DNA from: Mytilus californianus
Taxonomy: Eukaryota; Mollusca; Bivalvia; Mytilida; Mytilidae
DNA length: 64,000 nucleotides
NCBI RefSeq assembly: GCF_021869535.1
Contig: NW_026262659.1
Span: 12,764,321-12,828,320, forward strand
Direction of reading: 5' to 3'
Positions 1 through 12,651 of the stretch are shown here, in pieces (positions within the stretch are counted from its first letter, which is position 1; every line of letters starts with the position of its first letter). A model generated the notes under the pieces. The model was not told the origin of the DNA. It ran no database searches and was given only the letters and a program-made list of their open reading frames with translations. Position numbers and translations under genes: made by a program.

Positions 1-120
1 TTGAATTTGTAGCTGATGCTTTTTTAATGACAGTGTGTTCGTATCACCTTCAACAAAAGTACAGGGTATTTCGTTTTCGGAAAATAATAAATTGAATCAT
101 ATGATTGCTAAAAGTATAGG

Positions 121-129
121 TGTGTGTGA

Positions 130-163
<34 letters not shown>
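121..163. repeat. (TG)n microsatellite
   Basis: A 43-base TG tract interrupted by two single-base changes (GAG and GCG) near its left end. It lies in otherwise featureless AT-rich DNA. Confidence 0.95.
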
Positions 164-165
<2 letters not shown>

Positions 166-1540
166 AATTATTTTCTAGAAAAATTTAGCATTGAAAAGAA
201 CTGAAACTTAAAATGACATGGTAATGATTTCAGTGATTAAATGTAGGAAATAATGCCATTTTGTCGGCAAGGGAAACTGAACCGATAATGATGCAAAGAA
301 TCAGAAAATGATAAAACTGAGAGTATATGCTAGATATTGCTGCTAAAACCCGTCCAAATTATGACGTCATAATTTCAGATTAACATGGTTAGTACTTAGC
401 GTTAAGCTTGATTTGCAGTAACCAAGATCATTTCATAAATACTACATCTTCTTATTATTGCTTTCTTTGTACATTTGTGAGTGCTCTCTTTTTTGGCATT
501 ATTGTATAGTTATATGGTTTATCTATCCATATAAGTGTACGTACTTTTATGTACCTTTTGTTAGGTATGTCATCCGATCAAAATAATAAAGGAGGAGGCT
601 AAGATCTTAAACCTAACGTTCACACAGTCACATGTTTCTGTGATGGTTGTCTTATGTCATAACTGAGTGATTGTCGTTATTTGGATGAGGTGGTAGATCC
701 TTGATGGTTGCTATCACTAGTAAACCAATTTTTATCTAAAACGTTCATTTTGATCTCAACAGCTCTAAAAAGTCTTCACCACAAACATGCAAAAGTCGTG
801 TTTGGAATGTACCATGAACTTTTTTACTCTTGAATTAAAAAAATTGAAAAACGAAAGAAAATAAAACGATTGAGAGCATAAAAGACAAAAGTATATAAAC
901 AGAATATGCAAAAAAGGTTTACGTTAACTTCATTATTTAAGAACAATAAAAACAGTAACAAAGTTAAACTGTATCAATCAATCATTCAGGTAGCGACGTA
1001 CTAGCTGCTGTATATATACTGGTCATCCCGTTTGAAGTTGTGCTATGATTGATTTTCTTCATTGTGTCTATTTTTTTATTCTTACGATATAAGGTATAGA
1101 TAAACAAGGTCGGATGTTTATGGGTGCGTAAAACTAGTTGGTAGCAAACGCTTGTGAAGGTACCAGGTAAGGCTATCTGTATCGTGTGTTATTCTTTGTG
1201 GTTGTTTGTTTTTTGTCCTTGTTTGTACGTCTATTGTTTTAGAGGAGTCGTGTGTTGGTTCTATCTGTTGTCAGCTGTACTTAACATTATTTTGGTTTTT
1301 GATTTTTAAAATGTGAATGTATTCTTTTTATAGAAAATAAACATGTTCTTTCCTTTTACCTTTGTACATACTAATGCATAGGTGGAAATTAAAATCTGTA
1401 TTCGAGCTATAATAAATTAGACGGAACGAATCATATAGCATGATGATATGAATATCGGCATAAATAACACAAATAGGCAAAATATGATTTCATAAGGTAG
1501 GTGTTTGCATTTTTATATGTTCCTTTTTTATTATATTTTT
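164..1540. other. no recognisable feature
   Basis: AT-rich DNA with stops in all frames. I see no repeat, RNA gene or convincing exon here. Confidence 0.5.
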
Positions 1541-1631
1541 ATGAACGAATACCGGACGCATATATCAATATCTGAAGCAGTCTCCATTGATTGGTTGACA
1601 TTTACAAATTTGAAGAAACTAACAATTAAAG
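1541..1631 (+). CDS. possible first coding exon (weak)
   Basis: An ATG at 1541 opens a 30-codon frame ending in a consensus donor, AAAG|GTATGT, at 1631/1632. The end of the peptide, WLTFTNLKKLTIK, has a leucine spacing somewhat like a leucine-rich repeat. The exon ends in phase 1, the phase needed by the exon at 24356, so it could be the first coding exon of the PH-like gene across a ~22.7-kb intron that would contain the whole main ribozyme array. Against it, the ATG context is poor, no promoter is evident, and a short open frame plus one donor is easily found by chance in AT-rich DNA. No function is claimed. Confidence 0.2.
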
Positions 1632-2837
1632 GTATGTGCTCCCCAATTCTTGTTTAGAATCCGTATCGACGTTGACATTACTAGTTCTAGGTTTATAACA
1701 ATCACCTCTGGTAAGATCTTTTTTAAATCAGTATTTGCTTATGAAAAATAATGAAATGGTAATGACTTCATCAGTTATTATTAAATGATTGGAATGTTAT
1801 TATGTTAATTTGTTTCGACTGCAATGCTTTATACCTAGATGTGTGTTTTGCTTTTTACTTAACCACGATTGTACTTAAATATATTCGGATACACAAAACG
1901 TGATCGACATTTTTAGAAACGATTCTGTTTGCTCTTATTGGCATCGAAATGCGTTTTCAATAAAGAACTACTAAAAATATTAAAAATGTGCTTGAATAGA
2001 AAAAAATAAATTAAAAAGACAATTTACATCGTACAGGATATATGTAATAATATATTCTGATACATAAGCTTTGAAAATGTAAGATATTGATAAATATTGC
2101 GCACATTAAATTCAGTTATCTTGCACGACTAGTCAGTTTTGTGTAGACGATGACATAACATCTAAAATGAGACAACTAAGTTACCTGAATCCAGTGTAAA
2201 TGTTATATCAGAGTATTTATTTTTACAAGTTAGTTTTCTCCGAAGCCTTTGATCAAATTATAATGGAAATTGGAATGATCGTTCCAAACAAAAATGAGGT
2301 AAAAATGAATGGTTAACGTTTTAACTTTGATAACTGATGTCATTTGAACGCGATAATATCTTAAACTTTGGGAGGGAATTTATGCAACGCTTAGCCAACT
2401 GGTAATACATCATTCTTCTAGGGTTAATTGTCTTGAACTATGTTCTTTTAAGTACCACCCCAATGCGAGGCGAACATGTAGCCGCTATAGAACTGTTGAA
2501 ATAATTACACCTAATATTGGCTATGTTTTATGAGTCGTAAACATTTATACAAACTGGCTACCCAAATTATATGCCGGGATTTATACCCTTATTCAAGATA
2601 TCGCTCATCTTGTTTTTTAGCTGATGTGTGCCAGTTTCTAATTATGAATATGAAACATACTTTTTAGATAAGTGAAGCGGAATTAAGAATGGTTTAACCT
2701 CACCACATAGTTATATTTGTGTTTCGTAAATTACAATGTATAAATTAGGCCATTAGTGGAGAAATCGTTTGAATTTGTTCCACATTTTTCATGTCGATGC
2801 ATTTTATTATAGCTGACTATATGCTACGGGTTTTCGT
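1632..2837. other. no recognisable feature
   Basis: AT-rich DNA without a recognisable gene, RNA or repeat. Confidence 0.5.
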
Positions 2838-2941
2838 CTCGTTGTTTAAGGCCGTACGGTGATCCATAACTGATTTATTTTTGTCATTTGAACTCTTGAA
2901 GATAGTTGTCTCTTCGGCAGTCATACCACATCTCCTTATAT
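2838..2941 (-). repeat. dispersed mollusc repeat R1, reverse copy
   Basis: Read on the minus strand it runs from ATGTGGTATGACTGCCGAAG through GGATCACCGTACGGCCTTAA. The same consensus recurs on the plus strand at 24996-25135, 57082-57210 and (5' part only) 63494-63540. I recognise it as a common dispersed repeat of bivalve genomes but cannot assign a transposon class. Confidence 0.7.
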
Positions 2942-3133
2942 AGCATTTTTGAATTGGGATAAATGTGAACTATACAAAGGATATGTATTTCTAAGTGCCA
3001 TGAAACTAGTCAATGAGTCCCTTAGATATTTTGTTATTCAAGCAAAAATGTATAACTTTTTGTGTTTTACTACAAATGTATTGAATATGTAAATATTTAA
3101 GAATTTTTTAAAAATCGTTTCCAAAATGTTACC

Positions 3134-3150
3134 AAAAAAAAAAAAAAAAA
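3134..3150. repeat. A17 homopolymer
   Basis: An uninterrupted run of 17 A, directly left of the GTGACTTTTTGTCC-type repeat cluster. Confidence 0.9.
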
Positions 3151-3157
3151 CTAAATT

Positions 3158-3282
3158 GTGACTTCTTGTCCCTCAATGTTTATTTGTGACCTTTTGTCCT
3201 ACCTTCTAATTGATGACAAAAGTCATATAAAAAAAGTCACGGAAAAAATTCATGAAAAAAGGGTCACAGGAAATAAAGTCAC
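3158..3282. repeat. inverted cluster of GTGAC..TTGTCC / GGACAAAAGTCAC motifs
   Basis: Two degenerate copies of GTGACTTTTTGTCC are followed after a short spacer by about four degenerate copies of its reverse complement. The same motif builds the ends of a larger element at 53129-53637, where the motif order is reversed. The cluster can fold back on itself. Confidence 0.75.
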
Positions 3283-4030
3283 AATAATAAATTATATAAG
3301 GTTATTGATGGATTATTTTTGACCTTGTATTTGTACTTTCTTTTGTTTAAAAATTTTATCCTGAAAAATCATTGACATGTTGAAAAACGATTTCAAGAGT
3401 GTATATTATATTTTTCTATTATGAAAATAGTTGAAAAATATTTAAAAACTTCGTAATTACTTAAGATATGATTATGAAATTTAGATTTATTTATTAATTT
3501 ATTTTACAAGTATTATCGTAAACAGAGATAAATATACAATGTTGATTTCCTTTGCTTTATGATTAGGTTAGATAATACTTAGTCATGTTTTGTGTTTTTC
3601 TAAAGACCGAGGCGGACATTAACAAATTATATCCTTTCCCATTGCAATAGTCAAACCTTAATATGAGCTATCTTTAAGTGTTAACATGGTTAGTAAAGGG
3701 GATGTAAATCATATTAAATTGTCATTTCAACAGATTGAATGAAATAGCAATGAGATATTTTTGTGATAACAAAAAAGGGTAAATTTTTCAAAAATGGAGA
3801 TTTCTTCTGCCTCAGGTACAATAACAATTTTTTAAATTATATGAAACTTCAAATTTAAAAATAAGTCGAACATGTTTTATATACTTGAAAGGCTAAGTTT
3901 TTTCTCTAAAAGAAAAAAGTAAAATAACAAAAATACCGAACTTCGAGCAAAATTCAAAACGGAAAGTCCATAAACGGTCCGTGTAAGTAAGGTCCGTGTA
4001 ACAATTTAAAAAAGTAAAAAGGTAAAAAGC
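3283..4030. other. no recognisable feature
   Basis: AT-rich with A and T runs. No gene or repeat recognised. Confidence 0.45.
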
Positions 4031-6585
4031 AGGAAATATATCAAATCATTTTTTTAATTGTAAAACAAATAATTTAAAAAAGAAAATGTTTTTCTTTAAA
4101 AAAAATTGGAATCACATTAGATAACAGTATCCTGAAACTTTTAAGGTTTTGCATCGATTGAAAAAAAAAGAGAAAAACACATTTTTTAAACCTATTTAAA
4201 CCTGCATCGAGCAGATTGATTTACTGTAAAAAAAAAATCCCTAACTTATAAGCTTAGCGTTTCAGAATTAATTCAGGACTATTTGGTTATCCAAGCGCCC
4301 ATCATGTAGGAGTAACAATAAAAACTGAGTAAGTAAGTAAGCTAAATAATATGGTAGGGTTGAGTATGTATATATTGTCTACTCTACGATAAGCAATCAA
4401 ATGGTTCAATACACGTGTATTCCCTCACATTTGATATCAGATTTTGTTGTTTTGCTTTACGACTTCTTACTATCTGCAATCATGTCCGCAGATGAAATTA
4501 TTGAACGTACATTTTGAACGATCATCTTTAACCTTTAATCAACTATTTCAGTTCTTTTAAATCATTGGTCTTCAAATATTCGGCTTTCGAGCGTTCCTGA
4601 TGAAGGTAAATCCAGAAAAGCGCGTCGGACGCATGCAATTTTTAACGTGTTAATTTCATATTTTATCGATTACATGACGATCATATATTGCCTTTCATCA
4701 TTGATTTCAGTTCTAAATATTGGTACGGTAGGCATACTGAATCCATGGTGTCGCAATGAACGTTGTGAAACTGGGAGGTTGTCAATATCTATTTTACACT
4801 GCTACCCGCTATACACGCTGAATTTAAGAATTAGTTCAAATATTTGTAGCTTGGAGCTAGAATAAAAGGTAAAACTTTAACATACAATTCAGCATGCTGG
4901 TCTTGTAAAAACGGAATACATACATACCATATGAACAGTTTAATATATGAGCAACACTGTGTTGATTATTTAAATGATTCCCAGGTGAGGTAGTTTGATA
5001 ATGAAATATGTTTTTGTGTTGAAATTATGTTTGTATATACATCGTTTTTTCTCTCTTGGAGAGGGCTTGCAAATGCTCAGCCTATTGCACCTTTCAATTC
5101 TATATATTTTGAAGTAAAACAAGAACAGTGTTTAAACAAATCGTAGTTTGAAATAATTTTTAAAAGTTCATATCAACGATTAACATATGAGTAAGTTCAA
5201 TTGACCAATCTAAATGGTAATCTGTTTTTTTTTTTTTCGTTTAGTCATATTTACCTTTTGATTTATTATTTTAGCATAATTTAGGTCGTTGGTTGTCTCA
5301 TTTTATCACGTTGTGTAACACGGTAGGTAAAGTGTCCGGCTGTCCGGCTGAGATCGTGTTTTTCGGGTGAATCGGTCAACTTTTTTCGAGTGAAATTAAA
5401 TGCGACTAGATCGATTTACTGCTATTTCGCAAGTATGATAGTTTTATTCATGACTATTCATCTTTTTCTGAATAATATATATATATTAAGCACAAACTAT
5501 GCACAATTTCCATGAATTTCACTCAAAATTCAGTGTTTTACATTTGGCAAGGGTTTTACTGCCGGTCTGAACAGGACCTTAGTGACAATATTTCTATTTC
5601 CGATTCCCAAATAGATTACCATTTAGATTGGTCACTTCAACTTACTCATATGTTTATCGTTGATATGAACTTTTAAAAATTATTTCAAATTACGATTTCA
5701 AAATGCCAACACCTACACATGGATAGATCGGCGCTTAATGTACAGCGGCAACTATTACATAAATATGCAGGCTGAAAATAATGTTTATGTTATATGTTTA
5801 TACGGTTTGAATGTATTCAGCTTTTAAAAGACCAGCACGCTGAGTTGAATGTTATCGTTCTACCTTTTAACATTATCCTGGCTCCAAGCTACTAATATTT
5901 GATCTTACTCTTCAATTCAGCCTGTATAGCGGGTAGCAGTTTAAAAAAGATATCAACAACTTCCCACTTTCGGGGCTAGCACAACGTTAATTGCGAAACC
6001 ATGGATTTACCTTCATCAGGAAGGCTCAAAAGCCGAATATTTGAAGGCCAATGATTTATTAGAATCGAAATAATTGATTAAAGGTTAATATGATCGTTCA
6101 AAATGTACGTTCAATGATTTCATCTGCCGACAAAATTGTAGATAGTGAGAAGTCGTAAAGCAAAACAAAAAAATCTGAAATTAAATTTGAGTGATTACAC
6201 GTGTATTGAACCATTTTATTGCTTAATGTACAGTAGACAATATATACATACTCAACCCTACCATATTATTAAGCTTACTTACTTACTCAGTTTTTATTGT
6301 TACTCCTAAATGATGGGCGCTTGGAAAACCAAATAGTCCTGAATTAATTATCTGAAACGCTAAGCTTATAAGCTAGGGATTTTTTTTACAGTAAATCAAT
6401 CTGCTCGATGCAGGTTTAAATAGGTTTAAAAAAAGTATTTTTTTGTTTTTTTCAATCGATGCAAAACCTAAATAATTTCAGGATACTGTTATCTCATGTG
6501 ATTCCATTTTTTTTTTAAAGAAAAACATTTTCTTCTTTAAATTATTTTTTTTGCAATTAAAAAATGATTTGATATATTCCAAACT
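4031..6585. repeat. large imperfect foldback (arms 4031-5221 and 5617-6585)
   Basis: The two arms are inverted copies of each other along most of their length. Examples are AACATATGAGTAAGTTCAAT near 5190 against its reverse complement near 5640, GTAAGTAAGTAAGCT near 4330 against its complement near 6285, and GATAACAGTATCCTGAAA near 4120 against its complement near 6480. The arm segments 4925-5140 and 5703-5820 do not align, which gives unequal arm lengths (about 1.19 and 0.97 kb). The ~395-bp centre is unique. Substitutions and small gaps show the two arms have diverged. No transposase is visible; short open frames inside the arms look incidental. Confidence 0.85.
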
Positions 6586-6980
6586 AAGAATGATCATAAT
6601 CAGAGCCGTGTTTCTTATTTTAAATAAAGTCTCCGCTTTTGAAAAAATTGTTATTTTGTTATTTTGTAACTTTTCACCGCTTACAACTATCTACCTCTTG
6701 TTTTATTTTATACATAAACTTTTAAGTAACAGTAACTCTTCATTTCATTTTGTTTCGTATCTTTTCGTTTCATTCGTTTTATTCCGCATTTATTCCGTTT
6801 CGCACTTTACAGGTACCCCAAATGTTCTCTTTTTGCCCGTTTTTAATATCTTATTTGGTGAAAATTTCAAAAAATTGGGAATTTTGATATTTTAAAACTT
6901 TGATCAAAATTACCAAAAATTAAAATTTGAAACCTTTTTAAAGTTTTGAATTAATAATTGTTACACACACGAACCATAAA
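6586..6980. other. no recognisable feature
   Basis: T-rich DNA with a chance open frame of low-complexity composition. No support for a gene. Confidence 0.45.
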
Positions 6981-7300
6981 CAAATGGCAAAATCAAAAGC
7001 TCAAACATATCAAACGAATGGATAACAACTGTTATATTCCTGACTAGGTACAGGCATTTTCTTCTGTAGACAATGGTGGATTGAACCTGAAATTATGGCT
7101 CGCCAAACCTCCCGCTTATATGGCAATGTTAAGAATATCGCTAAAATGACAACATTACGTGACAGAAATACAATACAAGTAAACAAAAGAACACTCAGGA
7201 CAGAGAAATACATAAATAAATAATATAATAGTACAATACAACATGTAAACCACAGAATAATAATAGACACCTTCCACAAAAAGTACACCACAATAGAAGT
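6981..7300 (+). repeat. dispersed bivalve repeat R2
   Basis: The stretch containing GGCAAAATCAAAAGCTCAAA, AACGAATGGATAACAACTG and GTACAGGCATTTTCTTCTGT is one I recognise as abundant in mussel sequences. Its class is unknown to me. It occurs once here, and the right boundary is approximate. Confidence 0.6.
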
Positions 7301-9022
7301 GACAGTGATATTTTGTCTAAAAAAAATCCTTTATATTATCAAAATCTTCATAAATGTGCCGATATTGAATTATTGACTTCCCAGAACTTTTCGCCGATAT
7401 TTTCCAGTATGCATTGACCTTAACTACGACACCTCTTGTTATAACTTCGGCCACCGCACAGCGCAAGTGCGAGGAGAAAACCGTGATGAAAGAATGTAAA
7501 CACACGTGCTCTTGAAGGTAAATAGAAATAACAGAAACAACAAATCATTTAACAACTGTTAAGGAATAGTTTCATTAATAAATGGGAACACATGGAAAAT
7601 ATAAAAACAAATGTCATGGCTCTTTCAATTCACTTATCTATCACGCTTTCCACGTGCTTTCTTGTTATTGTTTTTTTAATTTCACGACCCGGTAAACTTC
7701 GGCAACAAACTCGAAAGTTAATTAGCTTGCGATCAACAACCACTGAATGAAATATTTTGTTATCGATAATACGTTATAGATGTGTAATAAATATAAAAAA
7801 AAAACGTGCATGCAAGACTTAGTTCAGTATATATGCATGCATAGGTTCAATGATTTCGATAACATTAAAATTTCAAGGAACTCGTTTCATATGACTTTAA
7901 TAATGACAAAAATTTATCAATCAATTAATTTTAAAATTACTATCGTTTCAACATCAGATGCATACTTTTTTTTATTGATGGATGTATTGTTTTAAAATAC
8001 TCTTGTTTTCATTTATAATAATTGGACTGGCAAACAACAGTACTCATGATTTAGTTTCGTTTGCTCTCTTCCTTTGGAAATTGCCTCAGGGGTTTGAACA
8101 CTTCGTTAGTGCAGTTTTTAAGAGTCCACTTTCACTAATTAATCTACAATGAAAAGTCATTTATGCATAGCCTTTTATAGAGCATGAAAAGACATTAACT
8201 ACGAAAATTAGAAGGCAAAATACTGGTTTTCCATTGGACGAGAATGGGTGAGTATGTTCTAAGGAACTTATAAAATTCTTATTCTATAGCTTTAGTTAAT
8301 TAAGTATAAAGTTGCTGTTTCCTTTGACGATGTATTGAAGAGTTATAGTAACTAAGTTGTTTTTTTTTCTTGTTTTTTTTAAGCATTTCTTTTTTTCTTC
8401 AAGAATTTACAGGTATCAACATATATTTATCTTGTGGCACAATAATCAAGCAAGTAAAATAAATAAGCATACTAAGCATACTATGGTATAACAGTATGAA
8501 ATCCATGGATTAAGTATAGTAATAACATTTTCATTAATATAATAATAATAGTAATAGTAGTGCAAGGACATATATGTACATGCATATGGTATATCAGTAT
8601 ACATATACTTTCAAATACTCATATACATACATATGTATATGGATTTATCTTACCTCCTATACATTTCTAGGAATATGATTGGTTAAAAGCGTCCGCGTGG
8701 AGACCGTGTATATTCCATATTAGGTTAGTAGGGATGCGGGGCTTATTTCAATACACGGTTAGTAATGGTGCTACGTCCCTTTATAAAAACATAACGGTAC
8801 TGAGACAAAATCTTAAAGGTTTCACCAAACGAAGAAATTGGTGATTAAGATTGAAATAAATTAATAAAACACATTTAAAGCTAACAAGTTGTTATTGTTG
8901 GCATCTGTTTTTGTATGATCAATGGAAGTAGTTTCGTAATGCTAACGGTATTGAAGACTTGCTCATTTTGATAGGTTACTAGTCTAAATATCACACTTTA
9001 AGATAGTCGGTAAGATAAATTC
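7301..9022. other. no recognisable feature
   Basis: AT-rich DNA. Around 8570-8640 there is a cluster of short TATA/CATA-type palindromes. Nothing that looks like a gene. Confidence 0.45.
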
Positions 9023-9162
9023 GTTACATAGTGTGCTAGTGACGTAATACGGTATATATGGGGTCAGTAAATTCCATATGGGGATTCGAGCTTCGCTCTC
9101 ACCCCATATGGAATTTACTGACCCCATATATACCGTATTAGGTCACTAGCACACTATGTAAC
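9023..9162. repeat. near-perfect hairpin H1 (61-bp arms)
   Basis: Arm 9023-9083 is the reverse complement of 9102-9162 with a single mismatch in 61 bases. The 18-base loop contains GAGCTTCGCTC, which is itself a mini-hairpin. No clear target-site duplication flanks it. It sits about 65 bp beyond the stop of the LINE fragment at 9229-9633. Confidence 0.95.
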
Positions 9163-9228
9163 TAATATTTCCCCATTAAAATTTAATCAGTGACCTAAGC
9201 CCAGGGGAGCCAGTACACGTTGTGTTCT

Positions 9229-9633
9229 TCAACACTTAAATATTTTGAGGAAATATGTTTTTTCTAAAATCAAGTTTTCTTTTATATAATTATGAAGTCC
9301 TTTTATATGAGGTGTTATATCTTGCATCTTAGATCTGTACATGGAGTACTTTGTCAGTAAATTAACTTTATTTTTGATAAAATTTAATTTATAATTTTCA
9401 TAGAGGCCAAAAATGACTATTTTCAAATTTAGTGGAATTTCGATATGAACTATATCGAAAATCCAAGAATTCAGATTGTGCCAAATGTCGGCTACAATAT
9501 GACAACCCCAAAGTAAATGTTCTATAGTTTCTGGCTTTTCCTTGCAAAATGTACACAAATTACAATTTACAAGATTCAGTTGGTTTAATGGTTTATTGCC
9601 TTTGCGGGATATTATTTGCTCCTTTGTATACAT
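9229..9633 (-). pseudogene. non-LTR retrotransposon (LINE) fragment, zinc-binding C-terminal end
   Basis: The minus-strand frame of 134 codons contains CTFCKEKPETIEHLLWGC followed by a W-x(8)-W spacing. This is the CxxC...H...C zinc-binding module found at the C-terminus of many non-LTR retrotransposon polymerases (zf-RVT type). The rest of the product, a hydrophobic/basic stretch ending near TYFLKIFKC, resembles the tail that follows this module. No upstream reverse transcriptase or endonuclease coding is present above 9633, so this is a 5'-truncated copy, as is typical of LINE insertions. The family is not resolved. Confidence 0.75.
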
Positions 9634-12454
9634 GATACTTAAATATTATTGTTTTACAACAACATTCAAGTAAAATTCAGTCGAAGTTGAAAATAAATTT
9701 CAGTAAAATATATATCAGTATAACTATATGCATTCTTGAGGTCTTTTGGGGGAATGAACAACATGTTAAAAACATTAATTTGTTTTCCGGCGATGCTGAA
9801 ATTCATTAAAATGTTGCATAAGTATTTTCTGTCGATGCCGAAATTTTATGAAATGTAGTATCAGAAATGTTGCATCAGAAAATGTTGCATCACACAACCA
9901 GTTACCATTGCATTCGGAAATTTCATGACTTGTTATAAATTTAACGTAATGCATTCGGAAAATTTCATGACTTTTTATATTTTTAAGGTATTTCCCGAAT
10001 CATTTATTTATTTAGTATATCTATATAAAAATAATTATATATAATAATATATAATTTTAACATAGTCCACTTCTAATTTTCCTGTCTGTTCGGAGTGCAC
10101 TATGGAGGTCCTTTATATTTCTACAGACCCCTTTATTTCAGCATTTTAATTTCTTCCGTAGTAAATTTGTACAGGCAGTTTATGAAGTTGATTGACCAGA
10201 AATGGTTTTTTTTCAAATTTTTAATGCATAAACTAGTTAGAAATATCGTTCAATATTACTGTTTAAGTCTTAATTAGAATCCATAGAATTTTTTAATAAT
10301 TTGTCAAAATGTAGTTTGTATCATGATTATTCCAAAATATAATAAAAAGTATGGGTCACCTGACTTTTTTTTCACACTACAGATTGTGCAAAATTGTCAG
10401 ATTTTGTATAGATTATGCATGAAAAATCCAATTGTGTGTGATAAAAAGAAAACTACACCATAGAATTTTAAGATAAAATGTGAGAAGATAGCTCTTATAA
10501 CATACTTTCAGATAAGAAAAAGAAAAAAATGGGGTCACCAGACTCGTTTTGTTTTGCTACATAATAAAATAGGCAAATTCACAACACTTTCTATTATAAA
10601 AAATACTTTATCTGATTTATCTCCTCTACTATCTGAGATATCTCCCCTTATGTGGCAAAGTTGAAAAAAAATTAAATTGTTTTTAAAGTTATTTTGATTT
10701 AGTTTATTCATAAACTTTGCAAAAACGGTAAAATTACTTTCGAAATCATAAAAAATACTTGTATCATAAAAACATTTTATTAGGCAGATGATATCGTATC
10801 ACACAACACAATAGTTCAAATCAATAAACAATTCTAAGAATTATCAAGGTAGAAATTCTAAAAATGTAATTGCATAAAATTAACCCTCAACCAGAAGATC
10901 ACGATATTACACAGTTATATTTATGGTACGACTGGGCGGGTTATATTTTTCTCTCAAATCTATCGAAATTGTTGATCGACGCTTCAACTGGAAATCAGAT
11001 TCATTGTATATAAAATAAACAAGTGTGTACCGTGTGAAAAGCAATCCTGAAGTGAATGTTGCAGGTATGATGTAATATAATTTAACAGGTTAATGAAGGT
11101 GAGTCAAGGGCAAGGTACACTATTTTGTCACAAAATCATTTTCATGACATAAATGAACTTAGCATCGGAAAAGATTTGCATATATCTGTTCTTCAGTAGC
11201 ACATACGTATTTTACCTTATTGCCCATTTTTTGGATTTTTTACCACCAAACTATCGCCGGAGGCAGAGATGCAAATTCATGCTTCAACTAGACAAATCTT
11301 TTTATCTTTCAGTTGAATTTTTTCGGCGGAATTTGTTCTTGTGCACAAAAAAAGATCCGCATGTATTTGCACCTACCACAATCGACTGTTTTATGAAATT
11401 GAGTCTTTCATTTAAAATTTTACAAATGTCTCAGAGCTCTATACTATAATTCAAGTAAAAACACGTATATCAGATGCACAAAATCCTAAACTATGCACCT
11501 ACAATAAACTTTTAAAGCCCATAGAAACAGATGTTAACACTTCAAATATACCAATTTGGCATTTTTTACCTTTTTAATAAAGAGTTCCATATATTTCTTT
11601 TGTTTAATTTTAACTGGATATCAGCCTGAACAAGTCATAAATATAACTGGAATTCATGGCCTTGTAAATATGGTCTGCAATTATGTTAAGTAAATGGTGT
11701 GGTTCAAATATTCCTAAATATTCATTCATTACCAATACGGTATATTTTATTTATCCCACAATGTAGGAACAAGGGACACAATTTAATATTAAAAAGAAAA
11801 TCAAATGAACATCTACAAAGGCAACACAGTACAAGAGAACACTGCTATTTTCTCACAATATTTGGAAAACTTCGACAATAGTATATTTACATTTTGATGA
11901 ATTTAAATTAGTTTTTAGAACTTGTCTTGTTGATCAATTTAGCTTTTCAAAGTTTCTGTGTATCTATTAAAATGTTCATAATTCATATTATACTTTTAAC
12001 ACTTAAATTGGTCAAAATTCATCATTCATTGCCAAATAATTTTGTGTTAAAAGACCTGCTTGACAACTTCAAAACAAAGTGAATTATTAGTAAAGCTTCT
12101 TTTCAATTACTCCCATACAGAACACTTGGATCTTGGTCTCTTTATCAATTTCATGACAACAGGCAAACATATACAAAACGGTTGTGATTGTCATTTAGGG
12201 ACAATAACTCATATAAGGAGTTAAACAATGATTTCCGTCTTGTCAAAGATTTTTAGATCTTGCTGATAATTTTGTCTATTGAAAGTTTCTATCTATCTAA
12301 AATATTTCAAAATAATAGGTAAATATGAAAAAAAAATAATTCGTAAAATTCGTCATTTAAGGGCAACAATTTCTAAAAGGATTTTACTGGCAATTTCCGA
12401 CATGTTTTGACTTATTGTAGATATTCTCTTGCTGATTAATATTGCAATATGAAG
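9634..12454. other. mostly featureless; one short dispersed repeat
   Basis: AT-rich DNA. Apart from the short repeat at 10337-10405 I see no gene or element. The open frame at 11153-11449 has no recognisable domain and no splice support. Confidence 0.4.
10337..10405 (+). repeat. dispersed repeat R3, copy 1
   Basis: Contains AATAAAAAGTATGGGTCACC and GTGCAAAATTGTCAGA. A second copy is at 62560-62630 (AATAAAAAGCATGGGTCACC ... GTGCAAAATTGCCCAGA). The class is unknown. Confidence 0.6.
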
Positions 12455-12462
12455 TCTCTCTC

Positions 12463-12510
<48 letters not shown>

Positions 12511-12511
12511 A
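12455..12511. repeat. (TC)n-(TA)n compound microsatellite
   Basis: About 40 bases of interrupted TC followed by about 16 of TA. It lies about 140 bp past the 3' end of the Penelope-like coding region. Confidence 0.95.
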
Positions 12512-12651
12512 TAAAAACATTACGGCCTTCTTCATTGGAATAAATTACATCATTGAAACAACAATTACATCGCTTGGATACATTACGTTATGATAACTAC
12601 TATGACGTTCATTTGCCGCGTTTTTTTCTGTTTTTTTTATAAATATTTTCG

